From positions 1 through 64,000 of the forward strand of contig NZ_JAGQBJ010000002.1 in NCBI RefSeq assembly GCF_024345575.1: a DNA stretch of 64,000 nt, written 5' to 3'. The stretch is from Cyanobium sp. Morenito 9A2 (lineage in GTDB: Bacteria > Cyanobacteriota > Cyanobacteriia > PCC-6307 > Cyanobiaceae). Below the pieces are notes generated by a model, which saw only the letters and a list, made by a program, of their open reading frames with translations, had not been told where the DNA came from and did not search any database. Made by a program: the position numbers and the translations under genes. Of the stretch, positions 57,937 to 64,000 are shown one piece after another; position 1 is the stretch's first letter; every line of letters starts with the position of its first letter.

Positions 57937-58775
57937 GGATTCGCCCGAACGCCAGACCCACACCCCTCCAAGCCGCCCTTCGAGCCGCCCGCCACGCCCT
58001 CCGCCTGGCCCGGGTGCTGCTGGGTAGCCAATACGCCCTGATGCTCGAATACCGCGCCGAGATCGCCCTCTGGGCGCTCTCCGGCGTGTTGCCGCTGATC
58101 ATGCTCGGGGTCTGGAGCGGTTCGGGGGCCGCCGCTGATTCAGGCTTCAGCCCCCTGCAGCTGACGCGCTACTTCCTGGCGGCCTTCGTGGTGCGTCAGT
58201 TCACGATCATCTGGGTGATTCACGCCTTTGAGGAGGACAACCTCCAGGGCCGCCTCTCCCCCTACCTGCTGCAACCGCTGCCGCCGTTGTGGCGCTACCT
58301 GGCCGCCCACCTGGCGGAGCAGGCCACCCGGCTGCCCTTCGTGGTGGTGATCCTGGCGCTGGTGTTCCTGGTGCTGCCCCACACCTTCTGGTTGCCCTCG
58401 CCGGCCACCTTCCTACTGGCGGTGCTGGCCACCTTGATGGTGTTTCTGCTCCGCTTTCTGATCCAGAGCCTGATCACGATGCTCTGCTTCTGGAGCGAAC
58501 GGGCCGCCGCCCTGGAGCGCCTGCAGATGATCCCCTACCTGTTCCTCTCCGGCCTGGTGGCGCCCCTGGACACGTTCCCCGCGGGCATGCGCGCCTTGGC
58601 CTACGCCACCCCCTTCCCCTGGATGATCGGCTTTCCGGCCCAGCTGCTCAGCGGTGGTGAGGTGAATCTGGCGCTGGGCTTCGGGGCCCTGCTGGGCTGG
58701 ACGCTGCTGGTGTTTCCGTTCGTGCTGCTGCTCTGGAGCGCCGGCATGCGTCGTTACGCGGCGATGGGGGCGTGA
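57933..58775 (+). CDS. ABC-2 type permease, first subunit
   Basis: 280 residues, six membrane helices: EIALWALSGVLPLIMLGVWS, LTRYFLAAFVVRQFTIIWVI, FVVVILALVFLVLPHTFWLP and following. The cytosolic EEDNLQGRLSPYLLQPLPPL segment is characteristic of the PF06182 family. Coupled to the toxin gene upstream (ATGA) and to the second permease downstream (TGATG). Confidence 0.88.
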   Translation: MRIRPNARPTPLQAALRAARHALRLARVLLGSQYALMLEYRAEIALWALSGVLPLIMLGVWSGSGAAADSGFSPLQLTRYFLAAFVVRQFTIIWVIHAFEEDNLQGRLSPYLLQPLPPLWRYLAAHLAEQATRLPFVVVILALVFLVLPHTFWLPSPATFLLAVLATLMVFLLRFLIQSLITMLCFWSERAAALERLQMIPYLFLSGLVAPLDTFPAGMRALAYATPFPWMIGFPAQLLSGGEVNLALGFGALLGWTLLVFPFVLLLWSAGMRRYAAMGA

Positions 58776-59596
58776 TGCCAGCACCAACGGCGAACTTGCG
58801 CTCGACGTTCAGACGCTATCGGCGCACCCTGCGGCGCTTCTGGGCCACATCGCTCACGGCGGAGCTGGAATACCAGGCCAATTTCCTGATTGAGCTGCTT
58901 TCGGTGGGCGGCAACCTGGCGGGCAGCATCTTTCTGCTCTCGCTGTTCTTCGCCAATGGCCGCAGCCTGGGGGGCTGGAGCTGGGAGCAGGCGCTGGTGG
59001 TGCTGGGGATCTACACCCTGCTCGATGGGATCACCAGCACGCTGCTGCAGCCGAACCTGAGCACGATCGTCACCCACGTGCGCACGGGCACGCTCGATTT
59101 CGTGCTGCTCAAGCCGATCGACAGCCAGTTCTGGCTCTCGGCCCGCACGGTGTCCCCCTGGGGTCTGCCGGGGGTGGTGCTGGGGCTGGCGTTGATCGTC
59201 GTGGCCGCGGCGCGCTCCGGCGCCACCCCAGATCTGCTCACCGTGCTGAGCGCTGCCCTGCTGCTGCTCTCCAGCACCTTGATTTTGTATGCGCTCTGGT
59301 TCGTGCTGGCGGCCACCAGCATCTGGTTCGTGAAGGTCTGGAACGCCACCGAGGTGCTGCGTTCGGCCCTGGTGGCCGGCCGCTACCCGATCAGCGCCTA
59401 CCCGGCGGCCCTGCGCACCTTCTTCACCGTGGTGCTGCCGGTGGCCTTCCTCACCACCGTGCCCGCCGAGGCGATCCTGGGCACGGGCAGCGCCCGTTGG
59501 CTGCTGGCCTCGTTGGTCGTGGCGGCGGCGGCGCTGGCCTTCAGCCGCTGGTTCTGGGGCTTTGCCCTGCGCTTCTACACCTCGGCGTCCAGCTAG
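58775..59596 (+). CDS. ABC-2 type permease, second subunit
   Basis: 273 residues, six membrane helices. Paralogous to the preceding permease; LEYQANFLIELLSVGGNLAG, LLDGITSTLLQPNLSTIVTH, VRTGTLDFVLLKPIDSQFWL and YPISAYPAALRTFFTVVLPV are the PF06182-type landmarks. The two permeases would form a heterodimer driven by the ATPase at 56315. A strong hairpin follows at 59637-59669. Confidence 0.88.
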   Translation: MPAPTANLRSTFRRYRRTLRRFWATSLTAELEYQANFLIELLSVGGNLAGSIFLLSLFFANGRSLGGWSWEQALVVLGIYTLLDGITSTLLQPNLSTIVTHVRTGTLDFVLLKPIDSQFWLSARTVSPWGLPGVVLGLALIVVAAARSGATPDLLTVLSAALLLLSSTLILYALWFVLAATSIWFVKVWNATEVLRSALVAGRYPISAYPAALRTFFTVVLPVAFLTTVPAEAILGTGSARWLLASLVVAAAALAFSRWFWGFALRFYTSASS

Positions 59597-59636
59597 AGCC
59601 AGGCTCCAGCTGAAGACCAGTGTGCTGCGATCGGTC

Positions 59637-59669
59637 GCAGGCAAATGGGTAAGTCGACCCATTGCCTGC
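59637..59669. terminator. Hairpin after the ABC-2 operon
   Basis: GCAGGCAAATGGGT (59637-59650) pairs with ACCCATTGCCTGC (59657-59669), 13 pairs with one bulged A and a 6-base loop. It sits 40 bp past the last permease gene. No long T-run follows, only TGGTTGT, so it may be a terminator or an RNA-stabilising end. Confidence 0.55.
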
Positions 59670-60113
59670 TGGTTGTAGCCGTCCGATGGTGATCTCAACC
59701 GCAGCACCAGAGCCTGCGGAGTCGTGATTCGGAGACCTCCATGGACGACACGCCGCCTAACCAGATGTCAGGAGCGCGCTGACGTTTCGGACCCCTGCTC
59801 CAACAGTCTCATTGGGATCTTGGGTCATCCGGCCGAGCCCCGTGCTCAACGGCCACCCACCGCACCGCCCCAGGTGCCCCGGGTCCAACGGACGACCACC
59901 GCTTGAACGTCATGGCCCCAGGGGCCTGCGCCAGCCACTCCGCCCCCTGCGCCCAACCTGAGGATCGATCCATCGATCCGTTGCACAACTCTCAAGCCTC
60001 TGGCCCCGATGGGCCTCCAAATGGGCAAAGCCCGGTGACCCGCTCGCCGGGCTTTGTTGTGGGACGACCAGAAAACGGCTCCGGGGGGAGTCCCTCCAGT
60101 CCGGGCGAAGCCC
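59670..60113. other. Intergenic stretch with a second hairpin
   Basis: No gene is supported. It contains CAAAGCCCGG (60026-60035) and CCGGGCTTTG (60047-60056), a perfect 10-bp stem with an 11-base loop, followed by TTGTGGG; a likely bidirectional terminator for the J-domain gene that ends at 60114. Frames here are Arg/Pro-rich and unlike proteins. Confidence 0.5.
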
Positions 60114-60491
60114 TCAATCAAGTCGACGGCCCAGCAGCAGATCACGGGCGCCATTGATCGCAGTCATGGTGTGGTGCTGGCCGCCGCGGTCGGGGTGATG
60201 CTCGCCGGCCGCCCTTTTCCAGGCCTGGGTGACCACGTCGCTGCTGAGGCGCCCCGCCAGGGCAAGCCCCAGCAAGTGCCGCGCTTCGATGGCTTCAAGA
60301 TCCGGGCTTTTGCCCAGGGGCGAACGATCGGCCGCGGTGAGGCCGGATCCCTTGCGCTTGCGGCCCTTGCCGCCCGCAGCTTTTGAGTGCTTGGCGGGCT
60401 TACCTCCGAATCCCCGGGTGTCGTTGCTGCTGGTGCCGCTGGCCTGGTCGGCCGCTGGTTTCGGTTTCAGCCGAACGAGGGCCGGGCTCAT
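60114..60491 (-). CDS. Short J-domain protein
   Basis: 125 residues. The first 60 are basic and Lys/Gly/Ser-rich (GKPAKHSKAAGGKGRKRKGS), probably disordered. The C-terminal half is a J-domain of minimal length: LEAIEARHLLGLALAGRLSS, WKRAAGEHHPDRGGQHHTMT, AINGARDLLLG. The HPD that stimulates DnaK ATPase is present at 99-101. It carries no substrate-binding region, so it should recruit Hsp70 through the basic tail. Start ATG 60491. Confidence 0.82.
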   Translation of the reverse strand: MSPALVRLKPKPAADQASGTSSNDTRGFGGKPAKHSKAAGGKGRKRKGSGLTAADRSPLGKSPDLEAIEARHLLGLALAGRLSSDVVTQAWKRAAGEHHPDRGGQHHTMTAINGARDLLLGRRLD

Positions 60492-60612
60492 GGGGTTGCT
60501 TCGCTATCACTCCAGCATCCTCCATGGGGCCATGCCGGTCTGCGTCACGCATCACCAAGGGCCGGCGTCACGGCTCACCAAGGGGTGACGGCCCTGTCGT
60601 TTCGCCCTCCGC

Positions 60613-61260
60613 TCAGATCGTGCTGAACCGCATCGGCATCAACGTGCCCATCCAGTCGATTGAGGTGGTGTGCAGGTTGTAGTGGGCTGCCTCCACCTGC
60701 AACTTTCCCTCGCGCATGCGGTCGGTGAGCAGCACGCTTGAATCCACCAGATTGCGGGCCGAGGTCAGCGTGTGGTGGCGGCAGGCCTGTTCCAGATCGT
60801 CGTTTCCCCCCAGGTTGGCCAGTTCCATGCGCAGCTGACCCACCACTTGGGCCAGGTTGGGGGTGAGGTTGATGCGGGGGTTGAGGGCCGCCTGCACCGC
60901 GCCGCAGCGGTCGTGGCCCAGCACCACGATCACCGGTACGCCCAGGTGCCCCACGGCGAATTCCAGGGAGCCGATTGAGGCCGCCGACGACATCGTGCCG
61001 GCGTTGCGGACCACGAAGAGATCACCGAAACCCGTGTCAAACAGCAGCTCCACGGGTACGCGTGAATCGGCGCAGCCGAGCACCGCGGCCATGGGGTGCT
61101 GGGCCTCCTCCAACTCCAGCATCCGACGCCGGTCGCTGTGGGGATGGAGCGAGTGCCCGTCAAGAAAGCGCTGGTGGCCCTCCCGCAGCTGATCCAGCAC
61201 CTGCTCAGGCGTGGCCAGATCGGTCGAAACAGCCGCGGAAGGGGGCAGGGTGGTGGTCAC
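60613..61260 (-). CDS. Beta-class carbonic anhydrase
   Basis: 215 residues from GTG 61260. Zinc ligands of beta-CA: Cys 63 in AVLGCADSRVPVELLFDTGF with the Asp65-Arg67 dyad, His 116 and Cys 119 in VLGHDRCGAVQAAL. FVVRNAGTMSSAASIGSLEF is also typical. It interconverts CO2 and bicarbonate. There is no carboxysome-targeting peptide I can recognise, so it is probably the cytosolic or periplasmic type. The frame extends upstream about 40 codons without similarity; GTG 61260 is the best guess for the start. Confidence 0.9.
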   Translation of the reverse strand: MTTTLPPSAAVSTDLATPEQVLDQLREGHQRFLDGHSLHPHSDRRRMLELEEAQHPMAAVLGCADSRVPVELLFDTGFGDLFVVRNAGTMSSAASIGSLEFAVGHLGVPVIVVLGHDRCGAVQAALNPRINLTPNLAQVVGQLRMELANLGGNDDLEQACRHHTLTSARNLVDSSVLLTDRMREGKLQVEAAHYNLHTTSIDWMGTLMPMRFSTI

Positions 61261-61383
61261 AGATGGGTGGCTTCTAGTCGGAATTGTCACTGTCGTTGGG
61301 TGGTGGCGCTGTCCGGATGGGCACCGACTGACCAAGCCTCCGAAGGGTGCGGCGGCGGGATTGCCCTGACCCACCGGCAAGGC

Positions 61384-61734
61384 ATGGTGGGTTCACAGGT
61401 GCTGGGGCAGATGGGATCGGAGTTCGGCCGTCGCCTGCGCCAGTTCCTGGCCCTGTTCGTCGTGTTCGTGCTCAGCGCTGATCTGCCCATCCGGGTGTTT
61501 CACATCGCCCAACATCTGATCTGGGGTGGTCCGGGCATCAGCGGTGCGGTCTTGGAGCATGGCCTGCCACTGCTGGCGGTGGGCGTTGCGTTGGTCTGTG
61601 CCCTGTACCTCGCCCAAGGAGAGCTGGGCACCCAGCGCTTGATCGCCTCCTACCCGCCGAGCGAGCCCGTGCCCCTCGCCCTGCACGGGCTTGGACTGCT
61701 CTCGGGACTGATCATGCTCCTGCTTGAGCGCTGA
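61384..61734 (+). CDS. Small membrane protein, 116 aa
   Basis: Starts MVGSQVLGQMGSEFGRRLRQ and has three membrane helices (FLALFVVFVLSADLPIRVFH; GLPLLAVGVALVCALYLAQG; LALHGLGLLSGLIMLLLE). ATG 61411 is an alternative start. No family recognised. It converges on and overlaps the hydroxylase gene by 23 bases. Confidence 0.6.
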   Translation: MVGSQVLGQMGSEFGRRLRQFLALFVVFVLSADLPIRVFHIAQHLIWGGPGISGAVLEHGLPLLAVGVALVCALYLAQGELGTQRLIASYPPSEPVPLALHGLGLLSGLIMLLLER

Positions 61735-62560
61735 GGGAGCTGGCGTAGCCCGGATCCTCGCTGCCGAACAGGCGATCGAGGTGAGTGAAGTAAAGCCCGA
61801 AATGCACCGCTGGTCGCCGGTGGTGCAGGGCGTGGTGGGAGGGCCCGATCAGCCAGCGCCCCAGCCAGTGGTGGGGGAAGGCCGCCGGCAGTCGGTCCAG
61901 GCCGAGGTGGTTGACCACCGCCCAGATGGTCATGGTGGTGAGCACGGCGATCAGAGTGATGGGGTGCAGGGGCAGCACCAGCACCACCGCGATCAGGAAG
62001 AGGGCCTGCAAGGCCGCTTCGGGGGGATCGAAGGCGAAGGAGGTCCAGGGGTTGGGGCAGAGGGAGCGGTGATGGCCCCGGTGCATCCAGGGGTAGAGCG
62101 CCGGCAGGTGCACCAGCCGGTGGGTCAGGTAGAACCAGGCGTCCTGCAGCACCAGCACCAGGGCGTAGCTCACCATCCCGTAGGTGATCCCGGCCAGGGG
62201 CCCCGGCACGGCTGTGTACAGGCGCGTCAGGCCATGGCTGTGGGCCGCCAGCAGGGCCAGGGTCGCCAGGGCGAACACCCCGGCCGAGAGCACCGACAGG
62301 CCGATGTCGCGGCGGATGGAGGTGGCCGAAGGTTGCTGGGCCCGGGGCCGGAGCTGGCGGCCGGGCTGGGCGGCTGGTGGGCAGGTGGCTGTTCGTTGCA
62401 GCGCCGGGGACTCCGCTCCGCCGCGGTAGAGCAGCAGGTAGGAGCCGCCGGCCACCAGGAAATAGCGCCCCAGGATCAAGCCGAACACGATCAGACCGTC
62501 GATCAGCAGGGCGTGCCCCTGAAATCCAGTCGAAAAAGCCAGCGCTGGAATCAGAGTCAA
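61712..62560 (-). CDS. Fatty acid hydroxylase / sterol desaturase superfamily membrane enzyme
   Basis: 282 residues with at least four helices. The His boxes for the di-iron centre are WFYLTHRLVHLPALYPWMHR (HxxxH), HRGHHRSLCPNPWTSFAF (HxxHH) and GPSHHALHHRRPAVHFGLYF (HxxHH). The substrate may be a carotenoid, fatty acid or hopanoid; it cannot be decided. The start is uncertain; TTG 62560 (LTLIPALAFSTG) keeps helix 1, while the open frame extends to 62728. Confidence 0.85.
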   Translation of the reverse strand: MTLIPALAFSTGFQGHALLIDGLIVFGLILGRYFLVAGGSYLLLYRGGAESPALQRTATCPPAAQPGRQLRPRAQQPSATSIRRDIGLSVLSAGVFALATLALLAAHSHGLTRLYTAVPGPLAGITYGMVSYALVLVLQDAWFYLTHRLVHLPALYPWMHRGHHRSLCPNPWTSFAFDPPEAALQALFLIAVVLVLPLHPITLIAVLTTMTIWAVVNHLGLDRLPAAFPHHWLGRWLIGPSHHALHHRRPAVHFGLYFTHLDRLFGSEDPGYASSLSAQAGA

Positions 62561-62733
62561 CCTGCCCCCACGGCCAGCCCTGCTGGTCCGGCCTCTAGTG
62601 TCCCTGTCGCCATCTCCTCTCCCCGCTCCGCTCGCAATCAAGCTAGGCACGGTTTCGCTTGGAGCCGCTTTCCGGCGACACCCGCGGAACGGGCCTTTCC
62701 ACTGGCACCTGTCCTTCTTGTCCTGCACGCGCC

Positions 62734-62985
62734 ATGGTGAACGATCCGATCACCCTCTTCGGTGTCGTGGCGGTGGCCGTGATGCTGATCGCCTACACCC
62801 TTGAAGAACGGGCTCCGGTCTGGGTGCTGGTGTTTGCGGCCGGCTGTCTGGCTTCAGGGGTCTACGCGCTGCTGGCGGGGGCTTGGCCCTATGCGGTGGC
62901 GGAGTTGATCTGGACAGTGGTGGCCCTGCGGCGCTGGCGCAGACGCGTCCGGCCCAGGCCCGTGGCCGAGGGAGGCCTGCGCTGA
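62734..62985 (+). CDS. Small membrane protein, 83 aa
   Basis: MVNDPITLFGVVAVAVMLIA opens a chain with three short hydrophobic helices (FGVVAVAVMLIAYTLEE; VWVLVFAAGCLASGVYALLA; YAVAELIWTVVALRRW) and a basic tail. The pattern resembles small cyanobacterial proteins of unknown function. Divergent from the hydroxylase gene. Confidence 0.7.
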   Translation: MVNDPITLFGVVAVAVMLIAYTLEERAPVWVLVFAAGCLASGVYALLAGAWPYAVAELIWTVVALRRWRRRVRPRPVAEGGLR

Positions 62986-63058
62986 CGGTCACCACCGGCT
63001 CCCACCGCGCGGGAGATGGCCGCATCAGGCGCCAAAAAGCTGCTCCATGCGGCCTTGC

Positions 63059-64000
63059 TCAGGAGCCGAGCAGCGCCGTACATTCCAGCCGCTCCTGGGC
63101 GCTGGCACGGCGCTCGTGCCGCAACCGGATCGCCTCCGCCAAGTAGGTCGCGTCATCGGCCACACCGCAGAAGCGCGCGGATCCCCAGGTGTGCAGCCAG
63201 GGCAGGCCGAGCAGGTACAGGCCGGGGGCCTGGGTGAGGCCTCGCTGGTGGGCCGGCTGGCCGGTTCCATCAAAGATCGGCACCTCCACCCAGGAGAAAT
63301 CGGGGGAGTAGCCCGTGCACCAGATCACGGCGGCCAGGGTGAGTGGATCCAATTCCTGGGGCGTGGTGCCGACTGTGGGTTGCCAGCAGGGGGCGTAGGG
63401 CGGTTCAACGGGCGCCTCAAGGCCGTTGGCGGCGATGTGTTCGTCGATGCTTCGGCGGATGCGGCAGTAGACGGCATCGGCCCCATCGAGGCTGGCGGCC
63501 AGGTCGTCACGGAAGCTGATCCGCGCGCTCCCCAGACTCTCCACACGGCCATGCAACACCATGCCCTCCAGGGCCCTGCGGCGCAGGTCGATCTCTCGCC
63601 CGCCATCGCGACCGGTGAGGTAGTGGTTGGTCTTGGAGCGCACGGAACGGGGATCGTCGTGCTGCTCGATCGCCATGGCGTAGTAGCCCATGCGATCAAG
63701 CCAGTCGACCACGTCCTTGCCGCGGTAGCGCCGGGGCGAGCGCGGGGCGCTGCCCACACTCAGGTGCACCGGACGGCCGGCGAGGAACAGATCTTCAGCG
63801 ATCTGGCAGCCCGACTGGCCGCTGCCCACCACCAACACCGGACCCTCCGGCAGCTGGCCTGGGTTGCGGTAGTCACGCGCATCCAACTGCAGCAGCCCCT
63901 CCGGCAGGCGCAGGGCCTGCCCATGGCGCCTGGGACGGTGGTAGCCACCCGTGGCGATCACCACTTGATCAGCCTCCAGCTCCCCCTCGCTGGTGTGCAG
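63059..64000 (-). CDS. Flavin-dependent oxidoreductase, MSMEG_0569-like, N terminus beyond window
   Basis: About 314 C-terminal residues are inside the window. The inner NAD(P)-binding site is GPVLVVGSGQSGCQIAEDLF; VVIATGGYHRPRRHGQAL is the FMO-type ATG motif, and WCTGYSPDFSWVEVPIFDGT with GLYLLGLPWLHTWGSARFCG closes the protein. These traits match flavin monooxygenase-like proteins of the MSMEG_0569 type, which in many bacteria are encoded in a conserved nitrilase (Nit1C) cluster. The flanking DNA past 64000 would show whether that cluster is present. Confidence 0.85.
   Translation of the reverse strand: MHTSEGELEADQVVIATGGYHRPRRHGQALRLPEGLLQLDARDYRNPGQLPEGPVLVVGSGQSGCQIAEDLFLAGRPVHLSVGSAPRSPRRYRGKDVVDWLDRMGYYAMAIEQHDDPRSVRSKTNHYLTGRDGGREIDLRRRALEGMVLHGRVESLGSARISFRDDLAASLDGADAVYCRIRRSIDEHIAANGLEAPVEPPYAPCWQPTVGTTPQELDPLTLAAVIWCTGYSPDFSWVEVPIFDGTGQPAHQRGLTQAPGLYLLGLPWLHTWGSARFCGVADDATYLAEAIRLRHERRASAQERLECTALLGS

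Noticed and set aside
59846-60154. 102-codon minus frame after the J-domain gene
   Set aside because: Overlaps a clear hairpin and has no protein-like features.
1-64000. CRISPR arrays, rRNA, tRNA, riboswitches
   Set aside because: No regularly spaced repeats or recognisable structured RNA was found by eye; a covariance-model scan was not possible.

Overview
The window reads as a high-GC cyanobacterial chromosome segment, most likely of the picocyanobacterial Synechococcus/Cyanobium group. This is an inference from a cyanobacterial-type AbrB regulator, a relic plant-type ferredoxin, a group 2 sigma factor, a phytol-kinase-like enzyme, a DUF4079 membrane protein and a cyanobacterial-style Mrp operon. 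No rRNA, tRNA or CRISPR array was seen.

Bases 1-5600 are a decaying, gene-poor zone. It holds the end of an IS3-family element, a broken copy and an intact copy of the cyAbrB regulator, a ferredoxin pseudogene preceded by a long hairpin, and an IS5-family transposase pseudogene. That transposase is interrupted by four short palindromic insertions belonging to two related sequence families.

From 5.6 to 16.8 kb are core genes: acnB, a DAHP synthase, a phytol-kinase-like protein, a group 2 sigma factor, ppk1, an MFS transporter, a YbjQ protein and a methyltransferase. From 16.8 to 31 kb almost everything reads on the minus strand. One coupled set is EAL phosphodiesterase, ABM-domain membrane protein, triple-YbjQ protein and alpha/beta hydrolase. 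A long run then goes from a DMT transporter and an ECF sigma/anti-sigma pair through ClC and VanW proteins into mrpCDEFG-A'-B, with a hydrolase and a frameshifted gene at its end.

From 31.1 to 34.5 kb a plus-strand operon encodes DM13, DUF4079, a Kir-type channel and a DipZ-type thiol-redox protein. The next block is molybdenum-cofactor synthesis (moaC, moeA, moaE, moaD, moaB; no moaA here). Close by is a molybdopterin lipoprotein, a membrane cytochrome b and an exported MsrA, which together suggest envelope methionine-sulfoxide repair. A deletion-like junction then joins fragments of a molybdopterin oxidoreductase and lrgB.

From 41 to 64 kb are a P450 divergent from a GH57 enzyme, a DUF350/membrane spermidine-synthase/DUF4178 locus, an Anbu-type locus (N-formylglutamate amidohydrolase-like, transglutaminase, Anbu), a broken PIN toxin beside an intact antitoxin, an exported Mn-type SOD, a GHL10 hydrolase, an ABC-2 exporter operon with a toxin-antitoxin pair translationally coupled inside it, a J-domain protein, a beta-carbonic anhydrase, a fatty-acid-hydroxylase-like protein and a truncated flavin oxidoreductase. 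Very many neighbours overlap by ATGA or TGATG, so translational coupling is a hallmark of this segment. All family assignments come from reading translated sequence and remembered family motifs; no database search was run.
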